Counted from the first letter of the stretch, positions 1-9,372 are shown. The stretch: DNA of 34,319 bases from Eubacterium sp. (GCA_017541035.1 JAFXZW010000074.1:1-34319); one strand, 5' to 3'. Made by a program: numbers and translations. Notes: generated by a model not told the origin, from the letters alone.

Positions 1-182
1 ACCAACTGACTGCCCTCTTCTTTAAGTCTCTGTTTTAGTTTATTCCAATATTTTCTTCCATCCGCGCTTTCTGTTAATGCCTGCACTACATCCACAACCG
101 AAAAATACCATTCTTCCTCTTCCTCAACCCACGCAGTTCTGATCGGCTGATCTTCAAATAACTGAATTTTATCATTTTCCAT
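1..182 (-). CDS. BRO-N domain protein, 5' part only
   Basis: The first 60 residues of a protein that runs off the left edge of the window. The translation starts MENDKIQLFEDQPIRTAW and contains WYFSVVDVVQALTES followed by GRKYWNKLKQRLKEEG. This pattern (IRxxW, a W-F-S-V-VDVV core, then YWxKLKxRL) is typical of the BRO-N domain of phage antirepressors and related chromosomal proteins, which are DNA-binding or regulatory. The start is ATG at 182, or at 188 with the same GGGGG ribosome binding site (193-197); spacing is 10 nt and 4 nt respectively. It overlaps the 3' end of the upstream XRE gene by about 11 nt, so translation is probably coupled. The C-terminal domain that would settle its role lies outside the window. 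Confidence 0.75.
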   Translation of the reverse strand, partial: MENDKIQLFEDQPIRTAWVEEEEEWYFSVVDVVQALTESADGRKYWNKLKQRLKEEGSQL

Positions 183-402
183 CTGCATTTTTCCCCCTTA
201 TCGGTTCTTCGTCTTGTATATGGCTTTTTTCTTCAAGCAGCATAATATACGCCATCATTCTTACCAAATACTCCGGAGGGGCACTTATTCCCTGTTCCCA
301 CTGCTGAAGAGTTCTTACAGGAATCCCAAATTTTGCAGAAAACTTACTTTGTGATAATCCCGTTTTCTTTCGTAACTCCTTTATTCTAACTGAAATATCC
401 AT
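172..402 (-). CDS. small XRE-family helix-turn-helix protein
   Basis: A 76-residue cytoplasmic DNA-binding protein. The helix-turn-helix fills residues 5-55 (IKELRKKTGLSQSKFSAKFG, then IPVRTLQQWEQG), close to antitoxin-like XRE/HigA or MqsA-type domains. It ends in a short acidic tail. The start ATG has GGAGA 7 nt upstream. It is the first gene of a two-gene unit with the BRO-N gene. Its promoter contains two perfect palindromes, so autorepression is likely (inference). It could be the regulator of a toxin-antitoxin-like or antirepressor pair, but no toxin is visible in the window. Confidence 0.8.
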   Translation of the reverse strand: MDISVRIKELRKKTGLSQSKFSAKFGIPVRTLQQWEQGISAPPEYLVRMMAYIMLLEEKSHIQDEEPIRGKNADGK

Positions 403-423
403 AACATAGTCTCCGTAAATTTC

Positions 424-468
424 ATACTTTAATAAAGTATAGAGCTATTTTTGTACGTTGTCAACGTA
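424..468 (-). promoter_or_regulatory. promoter with two palindromic operators for the XRE gene
   Basis: On the minus strand a perfect -35 TTGACA (464-459) is followed by a 17-nt spacer and -10 TATACT (441-436). Each hexamer lies in its own inverted repeat. TACGTTG-A-CAACGTA read on the minus strand spans 454-468 over the -35, and ATACTTT-ATT-AAAGTAT spans 424-440 over the -10. Binding of a dimer to either would block RNA polymerase. The XRE protein encoded immediately downstream is the obvious candidate ligand (inference). Confidence 0.85.
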
Positions 469-601
469 TAAATTGATTTCGAATGCAAAATATGATAAAG
501 CACAATTTTATAGTACTGCGCTTTATTATGCGCTTTGAAACGAATCTTTCCGCCCCCATGATGTACCCGTCACTTCATATCCTGTTATCACACGTGTAAA
601 C

Positions 602-641
602 AAAAAAGCTTCCGAAGGCACTTGTTTATGCCATCGAAAGC
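602..641 (-). terminator. rho-independent terminator of guaA
   Basis: Read on the minus strand, GCTTTCGATGGCA (641-629) pairs with TGCCTTCGGAAGC (620-608). There is one mismatch and one G-U pair over 13 positions and an 8-nt loop. Six T follow at 607-602. It lies 45 nt past the guaA stop codon. Confidence 0.88.
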
Positions 642-685
642 CTTTAATCGCAAATATTAAAATCCTACCGGCAAGCCACCCGGTA

Positions 686-2329
686 TTATTCCAGCTCAAT
701 CGTTCCCGGGGGCTTGGATGTGAGGTCATACATCACTCTGTTGACTCCCTTTACCTCATTGATGATCCGTGTCATGCAGCGCTGGAGAACGGTGAATGGA
801 ATGTCCGAGCAATCGGCAGTCATAAAGTCACTGGTACATACGGCACGCAAAACCACAGCATAATCATAGGTTCGGAAATCACCCATGACACCGACAGATC
901 GCATGTTGGTCAGGGCCGCAAAATACTGATTCGGCATCCAATCCGGTGTTCCATCGGCACGTTTTCGATAACGGTCTGCTTTAAGCACAGCTCCGCGATT
1001 TGCCTCTGCTTCTGCCTCATCCAGAAGTTCCTGCCTCCATGCTCCGACAGCCTTATCGATTTCCTCACGAAAGATGGCATCCGCTTCCTGCACGATACGC
1101 ACCTTCTCCTGAGTGATATCATCTATGATACGGACCCCAAGTCCCGGACCCGGGAAGGGCTGACGAAAGACTAGATATTCCGGAATTCCCATTTCCAGTC
1201 CTGCACGACGCACCTCGTCCTTGAAAAGCATGCGGAGAGGCTCAACGATCTCCTTAAAATCCACATGATCCGGCAGACCGCCCACATTATGATGGGACTT
1301 GATCACAGCTGACTTGCCGAGGCCGGACTCGATCACATCCGGATAAATGGTTCCCTGTGCCAGATAATCCACAGCTCCGATCTTCTTTGCTTCTTCCTCA
1401 AAAACACGAATAAACTCTTCACCGATGATATGACGTTTGCGTTCGGGGTCCGATTCGCCGGCCAGCTTCAGATAGAAGCGTTCCTTAGCATTGACACGGA
1501 CGAAGTTCAGATCATACTTCCCCGTCGGTCCGAAGACAGCTTCCACTTCATCGCCTTCATCCTTACGAAGCAGACCATGGTCTACAAAAACACAGGTCAG
1601 CTGCTTTCCTACTGCTTTGGACAAAAGCACCGCTGCCACAGAGGAATCCACACCTCCCGAGAGGGCACAGAGCACCCGTCCTTTTCCGATCTTTTCACGC
1701 AAGGATCGAATGGTATCCTCCACGAAAGTATCCATCCGCCAGGACCCGCTGCAGCCGCAGATATCAATCACAAAGTTCCGAAGGATATCCTGGCCGAACT
1801 CGGTATGCTGTACTTCCGGATGGAACTGCACGGCATACAGCTTCTTCTCCGGGCATTCCATTGCCGCTACAGGACAATGCTCCGTCCCGGCGGTGATACG
1901 GAAACCGGAGGGAACCTCCGCGATATAATCCGTATGGCTCATCCATGACGTAAAGACAGGTGCGACATTTTTAAGCAGCAATGATCCTTTCCCCTGTCCC
2001 GTTGTCTCTGTCCGTCCGTATTCACTGACCGGTGCGGTGGCAACACGTCCGCCCAGCAAATGAGCCATCAGCTGAGATCCGTAGCAGATCCCGAGGATTG
2101 GGATTCCCAGCTCAAAGATCTCCTTTGCATAAGTCGGAGAATCCGGAAGATAGACACTGTTCGGTCCTCCGGTGAAAATGATCCCTTTCGGGTTCATTTC
2201 CTTCAGTTTCTCCATGGATATCGTGTGGGGATGTACCTCCGCATAGACGTGACAATCCCGTACCCTCCGGGCGATCAGCTGGTTATACTGCCCTCCAAAA
2301 TCCAATACCAGAATCATTTCCTGTTTCAT
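686..2329 (-). CDS. guaA: GMP synthase (glutamine-hydrolysing)
   Basis: Converts XMP, glutamine and ATP to GMP in the last step of cytoplasmic guanine nucleotide synthesis. It is a two-domain protein of 547 residues. The N-terminal class I amidotransferase has GICYG with nucleophile C82 and the H170/E172 pair in HPEV. The C-terminal ATP-pyrophosphatase has the SGGVDSS loop at 224-230, and the dimerisation region ends [10 protein letters not shown], the usual GuaA terminus. The frame is open 18 nt further upstream. ATG at 2329 is preferred because AAGGG lies 8 nt upstream and the protein then begins [14 protein letters not shown] as in relatives. It has its own extended -10 promoter and terminator, so it is probably monocistronic. 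The family call is very secure. Confidence 0.97.
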   Translation of the reverse strand: MKQEMILVLDFGGQYNQLIARRVRDCHVYAEVHPHTISMEKLKEMNPKGIIFTGGPNSVYLPDSPTYAKEIFELGIPILGICYGSQLMAHLLGGRVATAPVSEYGRTETTGQGKGSLLLKNVAPVFTSWMSHTDYIAEVPSGFRITAGTEHCPVAAMECPEKKLYAVQFHPEVQHTEFGQDILRNFVIDICGCSGSWRMDTFVEDTIRSLREKIGKGRVLCALSGGVDSSVAAVLLSKAVGKQLTCVFVDHGLLRKDEGDEVEAVFGPTGKYDLNFVRVNAKERFYLKLAGESDPERKRHIIGEEFIRVFEEEAKKIGAVDYLAQGTIYPDVIESGLGKSAVIKSHHNVGGLPDHVDFKEIVEPLRMLFKDEVRRAGLEMGIPEYLVFRQPFPGPGLGVRIIDDITQEKVRIVQEADAIFREEIDKAVGAWRQELLDEAEAEANRGAVLKADRYRKRADGTPDWMPNQYFAALTNMRSVGVMGDFRTYDYAVVLRAVCTSDFMTADCSDIPFTVLQRCMTRIINEVKGVNRVMYDLTSKPPGTIELE

Positions 2330-2407
2330 TTCATTCACCCTTTTCATACATACAATGCCTGAATGACTTCAGACCCGCTCTTTTCCACGCAACGGATCAA
2401 CGGGTGA

Positions 2408-2416
2408 ATTATATCA
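2408..2416 (-). promoter_or_regulatory. extended -10 promoter of guaA
   Basis: The minus strand reads TGATATAAT (2416-2408), an extended -10 element. The -35 region is poor, as is common for TGn promoters. Transcription would start near 2401, giving a leader of about 70 nt. No purine riboswitch core is recognisable in this leader. Confidence 0.6.
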
Positions 2417-2484
2417 TACTCTCCTCAGGGATTCCATATCTGAATCAAGCAGGAGATAAATCCCCCTTCCCGTAATCCCCGCTC

Positions 2485-3273
2485 CTAAGAGCGGATATCT
2501 TTTCTTGTATATTTGATATAGGCAAGCACGATGCCGATCACCATGAAGCAAAGTCCGGGAAGTATGTATTTCCCTTCCAGCCGGTGACTGTTGGCTATCG
2601 TCGCGCCGTCGGTATAACCGTAGGGTGTAATATATTTCAGGAATTTTGCATCTGCGGAAAGGTTGCTGATCACGTTCATAAAATAAAGCATCGCAGCCAG
2701 ACCGATACCGATGCCTGCACCGAATTTCCCAATAAAGGCCGAAACCCCGAAACAGATCCCTGCGATCTCAAACTGAAGCAGCAGAAATGCCAGATGGAAC
2801 AGAAGGACCGTTCCCCACTTTACCTCTCCCTTGATGGTTAACAACGGGATTACCGCGCAGACAAGCACGATCAGATTCATGATCACAATAATGGCGAATA
2901 CACTGATCAGCTTCTCCGTGATCACACGCAAACGGGATACCGGATGCGTCAGCAGGAATTCCGCTGTCCGGTCACGTTCCTCCTTCATCAGGGCAGTGAC
3001 CGCGATGATAGCTGCGAAGAAGGCGCCTCCGATCCCAAGTATATTTCCGCACTCTATGGCATAAAAGCCGGTCAGGGTCCCGAAGTTCAGCTGGTCCATA
3101 CCGAAAGCCTTGGTAAAAGCTCCCATTGAGGACATCATATCCCCGATCTGATCCATCTGGGACTCCATCTGCGGATATACAAGAACACATACGCCTACCA
3201 TAATCCCAATCGCCAGTCCCCAGATCAGGATTGCTATTTTCTGTGAAAGGATTTCTCTTTTCAAAATAATCAT
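2485..3273 (-). CDS. ABC-2 type transporter permease
   Basis: An integral membrane subunit of 262 residues with about six hydrophobic segments (near residues 15-35, 75-95, 110-135, 140-165, 170-200 and 235-255). A short charged loop, KEERDRTAEFLLTHPVSR, lies after the second segment. This hydrophobic pattern and the TAEFLL-HPVSR motif are typical of ABC-2 permeases of the bacteriocin, antibiotic or lipid exporter group. It is encoded 73 nt downstream of its ATPase on the same strand, so the two probably form one exporter complex. The substrate cannot be read from sequence. The stop codon lies in a small hairpin (CCGCTC/GAGCGG) without a T run. Confidence 0.9.
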   Translation of the reverse strand: MIILKREILSQKIAILIWGLAIGIMVGVCVLVYPQMESQMDQIGDMMSSMGAFTKAFGMDQLNFGTLTGFYAIECGNILGIGGAFFAAIIAVTALMKEERDRTAEFLLTHPVSRLRVITEKLISVFAIIVIMNLIVLVCAVIPLLTIKGEVKWGTVLLFHLAFLLLQFEIAGICFGVSAFIGKFGAGIGIGLAAMLYFMNVISNLSADAKFLKYITPYGYTDGATIANSHRLEGKYILPGLCFMVIGIVLAYIKYTRKDIRS

Positions 3274-3346
3274 AACGTCCGCCTCTCTTATGCCTTACGG
3301 CTTTGCAAAACCCTTCTGCTCCTTTCCTTAACGCAACGTCTTATCG

Positions 3347-4246
3347 TCATTCATAATAATTCATGAAGATCTCTTCCATCGTAGGCTCCGTGATGCTCAG
3401 ATCCTTGAGTCTTTCTTCTGCCAGAAGCTTCAGCAGCCGGGAAATATCCCCGCCGTACAGGAAACTGGCATATCTATCCTCCAACACAAGCTCCGCCACT
3501 TCACGCCCTTGCCGGTTCTGCTCCATTTCTTTCAGCTCTGCCGCAAGCTTCCCGCTGACTTTTCCACGGAGAGTAACCTTCTTTGCTCCTGTTTCCTCCA
3601 GTTTCTCTACACGGTCGCAAATGATAATCCTTCCGTCCTTAATAAAAGCTGCCGTGCGGCAATGTGCCTGTACCTCCGCCAAAATGTGAGAGGACAGAAA
3701 AACCGTCTTTCCCTTTTCATTCTGCTCCGACAGGATACGGAAAAATTCCCGTTGCATCAACGGATCCAGACCCGAGGTTGGCTCGTCCATGATCAGCAGC
3801 TCCGGTTCATGCTGGATCGCACAAATGATCCCTGCTTTCTTCCGGTTTCCCAGAGACAGGTCATCCACCTTCTTCTCCGTATCGAGATCCAGCCGTTCCA
3901 CCAGCTCAGCAGCGGTTTTGCTGCAATCCATTCCCCTCAGTTGTGCGGAATAACGGATCGCATCCTTCACCTTCATCCCGCTGTAGAAGTTGATCTCCGA
4001 CGGCAGGTACCCTACGGATTTCAGGATCTCGTTATGCCCCGTCACAATGTCATGTCCCAATACCGTTGCGCTTCCGCCGGTTGGCATGATCAATCCCAGC
4101 AGCGTCCGGATACAGGTGGATTTTCCTGCTCCGTTCGGACCGATAAATCCGAAGAAATCTCCCTTTTCCACGGCAAGATCCAGTCCATCGATCCCCTTGC
4201 TTGTTCCATAGTACTTCGTCAGCTTTTTTGCTTCGATCACATTCAT
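3347..4246 (-). CDS. ABC transporter ATP-binding protein
   Basis: The 299-residue cytoplasmic ATPase that powers the adjacent ABC-2 permease. Walker A GPNGAGKST is at 36-44, the ABC signature variant LSLGNRKK at 130-137, Walker B LLIMDEP at 150-156 and the switch histidine in SSH at 187. The last 90 residues form the extra C-terminal domain usual in this subfamily (BcrA/NatA-like). AGGAAGG lies 9 nt before the ATG. A possible 15-codon leader ORF ends 27 nt upstream. The overall family is certain and the substrate is unknown. Confidence 0.94.
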   Translation of the reverse strand: MNVIEAKKLTKYYGTSKGIDGLDLAVEKGDFFGFIGPNGAGKSTCIRTLLGLIMPTGGSATVLGHDIVTGHNEILKSVGYLPSEINFYSGMKVKDAIRYSAQLRGMDCSKTAAELVERLDLDTEKKVDDLSLGNRKKAGIICAIQHEPELLIMDEPTSGLDPLMQREFFRILSEQNEKGKTVFLSSHILAEVQAHCRTAAFIKDGRIIICDRVEKLEETGAKKVTLRGKVSGKLAAELKEMEQNRQGREVAELVLEDRYASFLYGGDISRLLKLLAEERLKDLSITEPTMEEIFMNYYE

Positions 4247-4273
4247 ATCCGTTATCCTTCCTGTATAATCCCC

Positions 4274-4321
4274 TCACAGTTTATCTGGAAAATGACGTTT
4301 TGGCGATAGAACTGCTTCCAT
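4274..4321 (-). CDS. possible 15-residue leader peptide before the ABC exporter operon
   Basis: MEAVLSPKRHFPDKL followed by TGA. The ATG at 4321 has GCAGGAG 8 nt upstream, a better ribosome binding site than many full genes here. An in-frame TGA lies about 27 nt upstream of the ATG, so it is not the tail of a longer gene. It stops 27 nt before the ATPase start. No homolog is recognised, so it may be a coincidental ORF. Confidence 0.25.
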   Translation of the reverse strand: MEAVLSPKRHFPDKL

Positions 4322-4470
4322 TCTATCAACTCCTGCGTTAATAATTCATACCGTAATTTGAACGATAGCTGATGATAACGCGCAAAATATCACCGATAAC
4401 CCTAAAACCTTTTGCCATCCCCGCCTCGAAGAAGGATTTCTTCTCTCGCACACGCCACAACTATCCGTAT

Positions 4471-4533
4471 AAAAAAACTTCGCTTCGCCCGGTATGACGG
4501 AAAAAGCCAACCGTCATTCCGGGTAAAGCGAAG
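4471..4533 (-). terminator. long-stem terminator closing the arabinose operon
   Basis: On the minus strand 23-nt arms (4533-4511 and 4500-4478) pair with only two mismatches around a 10-nt loop. A seven-T run follows at 4477-4471. The arms carry the core of a common bacterial intergenic repeat (CGTCATACCGGGCGAAGCG), so two facing repeat copies appear to have been recruited as a terminator. It sits 57 nt past the araD stop. The remaining gap to the ABC operon (4322-4470) shows no clear signal. Confidence 0.9.
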
Positions 4534-4589
4534 AATCTTGTGAAGGTCTCGCAAACATGAGAAACGAAAATAACTAAGGAGTATGGATC

Positions 4590-5285
4590 TCAGTTCTGTC
4601 CATAGTATGCATTTGCTCCGTGCTTGCGGAAGAAATGCTTATCACGGATGCAGTCCGGCGCAGGCCGTACCTCCGGATTGATAAGCTCCGTCTTCAGAGC
4701 CATCTTTGCCACCTCTTCCAACACAACTGCGTTATGTACCGCTTCTGCTGCATCCTTGCCCCATGTGAAGGGACCGTGATTGGTGCAGAGCACGCCCGGC
4801 GTGTACATGGGATTGAGTCCCTTTTTCTCGAAGGTTTCGATGATCACAAGCCCTGTATTTGTCTCATAAGCCGCATCGATCTCCTCCGGCGTCAGGCTTC
4901 TGGCACAGGGAATCTCCCCAAAGAAATAATCCGCATGTGTGGTCCCGTACAGCGGAATACTCCGTCCTGCCTGAGCCCAGGAGGTTGCCTCCGGCGAATG
5001 GGTATGTACGATTCCTCCGATTTCCTTGTAGAATTTATAAAGCTCCAGATGGGTAGGGGTATCCGAAGAAGGCCGGAGATCTCCCTCAACCTTATTGCCT
5101 TCCAGATCCATCACTACCATATCTTCCCACTTCATTTTGTCATAATCCACCCCACTGGGTTTGATGACGAAGAGTCCCTTTTCCCTGTCGATTCCGCTGA
5201 CATTTCCCCAGGTATAGGTTACCAGATTTCTGCGGGGAAGCTCCATATTTGCTTCATATACCTTTTTCTTTAATTCTTCCAGCAT
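4590..5285 (-). CDS. araD: L-ribulose-5-phosphate 4-epimerase
   Basis: A class II aldolase/epimerase fold enzyme of 231 residues that interconverts L-ribulose-5-phosphate and D-xylulose-5-phosphate, the last dedicated step of arabinose breakdown. [18 protein letters not shown], the zinc histidines in GGIVHTHS and NHGPF, and the terminal GANAYYGQ with the catalytic tyrosine all match AraD. The frame is open to 5459, but ATG at 5285 is chosen. AAGGAAGG lies 7 nt upstream and the length then equals E. coli AraD (231). It is the last gene of the operon, 100 nt after the kinase. Confidence 0.96.
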   Translation of the reverse strand: MLEELKKKVYEANMELPRRNLVTYTWGNVSGIDREKGLFVIKPSGVDYDKMKWEDMVVMDLEGNKVEGDLRPSSDTPTHLELYKFYKEIGGIVHTHSPEATSWAQAGRSIPLYGTTHADYFFGEIPCARSLTPEEIDAAYETNTGLVIIETFEKKGLNPMYTPGVLCTNHGPFTWGKDAAEAVHNAVVLEEVAKMALKTELINPEVRPAPDCIRDKHFFRKHGANAYYGQN

Positions 5286-5385
5286 GTTTTTTCCTTCCTT
5301 GCCTTGCCCTGTCGTACTACTTAGCCGGGTCCTTCTTCCGGGCATCCGGTATTTCCGTGGATCCCTTACTCCGGTTTTCCTGGCC

Positions 5386-6972
5386 TCAAAGGGTGTCCAC
5401 CGCTGCCTGTTCGATGGGAAGCGTAGCATGAAATGTCTCCATGAAACGATTGAAGCCATCGATCTCCTCGTTCCCGGCGGTCACCGTTGTTCCTTCTTCG
5501 CCGGCAAAGATCGTCCCGTTCAGATACTCGGAAAGGCTCTTTGCCCCCGCCTCCTTCAGATACAGTGCCAGAATCGCCATGCCCCAGGCCCCGCCTTCTC
5601 CGGCGGTCTCCATAACGGTGATCGGGCCTCCCGTGGCAGCCGACATGATACTCTGTCCCACCTTCTTTGTCTTAAAGAATCCGCCGTGTCCGTACAGCCG
5701 GTCCACCTTAACGTCCTCTTCCTTAAGCAGGATATCCAGTCCCACCTTCAGGGTACTGACTGCGGAATACAGATTCAGCCTCATGAAATTCGCCAGGCTG
5801 AAATCCGCGTCCACCTTTCTGGCAAAGACCGGTCTTCCCTCTGTAAATCCGGTCACCGGTTCGCCTGAAAAGTAGTTAAAGCCCGCCAGCCCTCCGCAGT
5901 CCGGCGCTCCGTCCAGTGCTGCGGTAAAAAGAGTGGTATACAGCTTGTCCGTATCCACAGGAGCTCCGATGGCATCCGCAAACTGACGGAATAAATTTGC
6001 CCAGGCGTTGATATCTGAGGTACAGTTGTTGCAATGCACCATCGCCACATCATCGCCCACCGGTGTCGTCACCACATCGATCTCCTCATGAACTGCGGAA
6101 AGAGCCTTCTCCATAACGATCATGGCGAAAATGGAGGTCCCCGCGGATACATTTCCCGTGCGGACAGCCACGCTGTTCGTAGCCACCATACCTGTTCCTG
6201 CATCTCCTTCAGGCGGGCAAAGCGGGATTCCTGCCTGAAGCTTTCCGCTTAAATCAAGCTTTGCCGCTCCCTCTGCCGTAAGTGTACCTGCAGCCTCCCC
6301 CGCCACAAGTACCTTTGGAAGGATCTCCGAAAGCTTCCATGCAAAACCACGGTCCGCTACAAGCGCCTCATATTTTGCAAGGTATTCCTCGTTGTAATTC
6401 CTGGTCCGGCTGTCGATGGGAAACATGCCGGAGGCATCTCCCACTCCCAGTACCTTTTCACCCGTCAGCTGCCAGTGAATGTACCCGGCCAGCGTAGTGA
6501 AGAATGTAATCTCCGGAACGTGCGGCTCCTGATTCAGAACCGCCTGGTGCAAATGCGCGATACTCCAGCGCTGGGGGATATTGAAACCGAATTTCTTCGT
6601 CAGCTCTGCAGCCGCCTCCCCGGTCACAGTATTCCGCCAGGTACGGAAGGGAACCAGCAGCCGGTCCTCCTTATCAAACGCCATATAACCGTGCATCATA
6701 GCCGAAAAGCCAATAGCGGATGTCGTTCTGATCTCTGTCCCGTATTTCTCCTGCACATCTTTCGCCAGCTGTGCATACGCATCCTGAAGCCCCGCCCAGA
6801 TCATTTCCAGACTGTAGGTCCAGAGACCGTTTTCATATTGATTCTCCCAGGTATGGCCCCCCTCGGCAATGGGTTTTCCGGAAATGTCCACCATCACTGC
6901 CTTGATGCGGGTAGAACCGAATTCGATACCGATCGCGGTTTTACCCGCGTCGATCATTTCTTTATAGTCCAT
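5386..6972 (-). CDS. FGGY-family carbohydrate kinase, probable L-ribulokinase (AraK-like)
   Basis: A 528-residue ATP-dependent sugar kinase. The N-terminal actin-like fold starts [17 protein letters not shown]. It continues with [21 protein letters not shown] and [12 protein letters not shown], and the C-terminal ATP site includes [15 protein letters not shown]. It is not a classical AraB sequence. Clostridia are known to use a non-orthologous FGGY ribulokinase (AraK). Its place between an isomerase gene and araD argues that it phosphorylates L-ribulose (inference). The start ATG at 6972 follows a weak GGGGG region (AAAGGGGGTAACGC). Xylulokinase or another pentulokinase role is the main alternative. 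Confidence 0.9.
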   Translation of the reverse strand: MDYKEMIDAGKTAIGIEFGSTRIKAVMVDISGKPIAEGGHTWENQYENGLWTYSLEMIWAGLQDAYAQLAKDVQEKYGTEIRTTSAIGFSAMMHGYMAFDKEDRLLVPFRTWRNTVTGEAAAELTKKFGFNIPQRWSIAHLHQAVLNQEPHVPEITFFTTLAGYIHWQLTGEKVLGVGDASGMFPIDSRTRNYNEEYLAKYEALVADRGFAWKLSEILPKVLVAGEAAGTLTAEGAAKLDLSGKLQAGIPLCPPEGDAGTGMVATNSVAVRTGNVSAGTSIFAMIVMEKALSAVHEEIDVVTTPVGDDVAMVHCNNCTSDINAWANLFRQFADAIGAPVDTDKLYTTLFTAALDGAPDCGGLAGFNYFSGEPVTGFTEGRPVFARKVDADFSLANFMRLNLYSAVSTLKVGLDILLKEEDVKVDRLYGHGGFFKTKKVGQSIMSAATGGPITVMETAGEGGAWGMAILALYLKEAGAKSLSEYLNGTIFAGEEGTTVTAGNEEIDGFNRFMETFHATLPIEQAAVDTL

Positions 6973-7035
6973 GCGTTACCCCCTTTAAAAATGTTCAAGT
7001 TAAATTCTCTGACTCATCGATTATTCAGTCAGCTT

Positions 7036-8517
7036 TTATTTGAACGGATTCTCCGAGGGATACAGCACACCCTTCGGTCTGTTATAATCAATCTCATCCA
7101 ACTCCACACCGATGAACTTGAACACCTCATACAGCAGTCTTCCATTGTGATGGAAGGTGATGGCCGCATGATGCGGGTAATTCTTCTCGATCAGAACATG
7201 GCGATAGAAACGTCCCATTTCCGGAATTGCGAAGATACCGATGCCTCCGAAGGAACGCGTACGTACCGGCAGGATCTCCCCCTCTGCCACATAGGCCCGA
7301 AGCCCTGCGTCCGAGGTGCTCTGCAGACGGTAAACCGTAGCGTGACCGGGGATCAGATCGCCCTCCAGCGTTCCGTTTGTCACTTCTTCCGGAAGGGTTC
7401 TCGCCATAATCTTCTGATTCTTCATCTCATGGAAAGCCAGCTTCGTCGAGCAGGTATTGCCGCAGTGGAAGCCCATAAAGGTATCCTTGATATCATAATC
7501 ATAGGCGAATTTGCCCTTGATCTCAGATTCATACATATCCCGGGGCACGGAGTTGTTGATGTCCAGCAGCGTTACCGCATCATCGCTTACCAGCTGACCG
7601 ATATACTCGGAAAGAGCACCGTAAATGTCCACCTCACAGGATACCGGAATACCACGGGCAGCCAGGCGGCTATTAACATAACATGGAACAAATCCAAACT
7701 GTGTCTGGAAAGCAGGCCAGCATTTTCCCGCAATCACCACATGGCCGCGGCTTCCCTTATTCTCCTCAATCCAATCCAGCAGGGTCAGCTCATACTGAGC
7801 CAGCTTCGAAAGAACTTCCGGCTTTTTATTTCCGTCACCCAGTTCCTTCGCCATATCGTCAACCACGCCGGGGATACGGTCGTCACCGGCATGCTTGTTG
7901 TAAGCTTCAAAAAGATCCAGCTCGGAATTCTCCTGAATCTCGATGCCCAGATTATACAGCTGCTTGATCGGTGCATTGCAGGCCAGGAAATCCTGGGGGC
8001 GGGGACCGAAGCTGATGATCTTCAGATCATTAAGCGCGATGGAAGCCCGGGCTATGGTCTTGAAATCATTGATCATATCAGCTACTTCGGAAGCCGTGCC
8101 AACCGGATACTCCGGGATATAGGCCTTGAGGTTTCTGAGCTTCAGATTGTAGCTGGCGTTCAGCATGCCGCAGTAAGCATCGCCGCGGTCATCGCAGAGA
8201 CGATCACCTGCTTCTTCTGCCGCAGCCGCCACCATACTGGGGCCGGGGAATTCCTTCACCAGCAGGATCTCGCTGGACTCCGGCCCGAAGTTCCCGAGAA
8301 AGACAACCAGTGCGTTACAGCCTGCCAGCTTCACCTCAGTCAGAGCCTTACGCATATCCACTTCATTTTCTACGGTGGTCTCACATTCGTAGATCTCACC
8401 ATAAGTCTTCCTGTACTCCGCTACGACTGCCTGTCTTCTGGAAATGGACAGACTCATAGGGAAGCAGTCACGGCTGACTGCAACGATTCCAAGTTTCACG
8501 ATGGGCATATTTTCCAT
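7036..8517 (-). CDS. L-fucose/L-arabinose isomerase family protein
   Basis: A 493-residue member of the FucI/AraA fold, distinct from the AraA encoded two genes upstream. Likely metal or active-site regions are VSCEVDIYGALSEY, VTLLDINN and TFMGFHCGNT, followed by a C-terminal barrel-like domain with GHATVYRLQS and HHAAITFHHNGR. Members of this family isomerise aldoses such as L-fucose or D-arabinose. In an operon that already has araA it may handle a second pentose or act as an alternative arabinose isomerase (inference). The upstream GGAGG lies close to the start. It sits between the transaldolase and kinase genes on the same strand, which implies co-transcription. Confidence 0.85.
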   Translation of the reverse strand: MENMPIVKLGIVAVSRDCFPMSLSISRRQAVVAEYRKTYGEIYECETTVENEVDMRKALTEVKLAGCNALVVFLGNFGPESSEILLVKEFPGPSMVAAAAEEAGDRLCDDRGDAYCGMLNASYNLKLRNLKAYIPEYPVGTASEVADMINDFKTIARASIALNDLKIISFGPRPQDFLACNAPIKQLYNLGIEIQENSELDLFEAYNKHAGDDRIPGVVDDMAKELGDGNKKPEVLSKLAQYELTLLDWIEENKGSRGHVVIAGKCWPAFQTQFGFVPCYVNSRLAARGIPVSCEVDIYGALSEYIGQLVSDDAVTLLDINNSVPRDMYESEIKGKFAYDYDIKDTFMGFHCGNTCSTKLAFHEMKNQKIMARTLPEEVTNGTLEGDLIPGHATVYRLQSTSDAGLRAYVAEGEILPVRTRSFGGIGIFAIPEMGRFYRHVLIEKNYPHHAAITFHHNGRLLYEVFKFIGVELDEIDYNRPKGVLYPSENPFK

Positions 8518-8630
8518 TATTTCGTAACCTCCTCAAATGATCCACCACACGATGGATATCTTTATCATACTGATCCTCCCCACTTCATTCTGAAGCTGCA
8601 GGCCGAAGAATATTTAAGCATCGCGCTGCC

Positions 8631-8666
8631 GCCCGCTCGTTCGGCACACAACGCAGCCCGCCGGGC
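8631..8666 (+). repeat. 36-bp hairpin repeat, copy B (downstream of transaldolase)
   Basis: Ends in complementary arms GCCCG and CGGGC around a CGTTC-GG-CACACAACG core. It matches 30 of 36 positions of copy A at 9418-9453. It is followed by CCGTTCAGGATGACAT, a dispersed repeat core also met elsewhere in the window. It fills most of the 201-nt gap between the transaldolase and the fucose-isomerase-like gene. No other gene or signal is seen in that gap. Confidence 0.8.
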
Positions 8667-8718
8667 TGCTGCGGCCGTTCAGGATGACATGCGGGAAAAA
8701 GCTTCGAATGATACCGGA

Positions 8719-9372
8719 TCACTCACCAAATACCTTTCTGTAATCCTCCTGAAACTTCACGATACCCTGATCCGTCAGCGGGTGTTTCGTCATCTGCTCG
8801 ATCACGGCATAGGGAACTGTTGCGATATCTGCACCGGCCAGCGCACACTCAGTCACATGCACGGTATTCCGGATACTTGCTGCGATGATTTCTGTCTCGA
8901 TATCATAATTTCTGAAAATGTCCACGATATTCTCAACCAGTTCGATACCGGGGGAACTGATATCATCCAGACGTCCCAGGAACGGAGAAACATAGGTAGC
9001 TCCCGCTCTGGCTGCAAGCAGCGCCTGATTAGCGGAGAAGATCAGTGTTACATTGGTCTTGATGCCTTCCTTGGAAAGAACCTTAACGGCCTTCAGACCT
9101 TCCACCGTCATGGGGATCTTCACTACCATATTCGGATGAATCGCTGCAATCTCGCGGCCTTCCCTGATCATTCCTTCCGCATCCACGGTGGTGGCTTTTA
9201 CCTCGCCGCTGATGGGGCCGTCCACGATCTCCGTGATCTCCTTAATGACCTCCTTGAAGTCACGTCCCTCCTTTGCGATCAGGGACGGATTCGTGGTCAC
9301 ACCACAGATCACGCCCATGTCATTTGCCTTTTTGATGTCCTCCACATGTGCTGTGTCAATAAAGAATTTCAT
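8719..9372 (-). CDS. tal: transaldolase (small TalC/FSA-type family)
   Basis: A 217-residue TIM-barrel aldolase of the non-oxidative pentose phosphate pathway. The Schiff-base lysine is K85 in NMVVKIPMT. The family also contains fructose-6-phosphate aldolase, which carries Gln at the position of E57 (ISGEVKATT) and Tyr at F131 ([11 protein letters not shown]). The Glu and Phe seen here are the transaldolase residues, so transaldolase activity is favoured. GAAAGGAG lies just before the ATG. Its place in the arabinose operon fits: xylulose-5-phosphate made by AraD must pass through transketolase and transaldolase. A 36-bp repeat sits on each side of the gene. Confidence 0.93.
   Translation of the reverse strand: MKFFIDTAHVEDIKKANDMGVICGVTTNPSLIAKEGRDFKEVIKEITEIVDGPISGEVKATTVDAEGMIREGREIAAIHPNMVVKIPMTVEGLKAVKVLSKEGIKTNVTLIFSANQALLAARAGATYVSPFLGRLDDISSPGIELVENIVDIFRNYDIETEIIAASIRNTVHVTECALAGADIATVPYAVIEQMTKHPLTDQGIVKFQEDYRKVFGE

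Noticed and set aside
2330-2410. Purine riboswitch in the guaA leader
   Set aside because: The leader is about 70 nt and lacks the conserved P1-P3 junction sequences; no aptamer can be folded by eye.
2476-2500. Terminator of the ABC permease gene
   Set aside because: The CCGCTC/GAGCGG hairpin spans the stop codon but is followed by GGATTACGG, with no T run.
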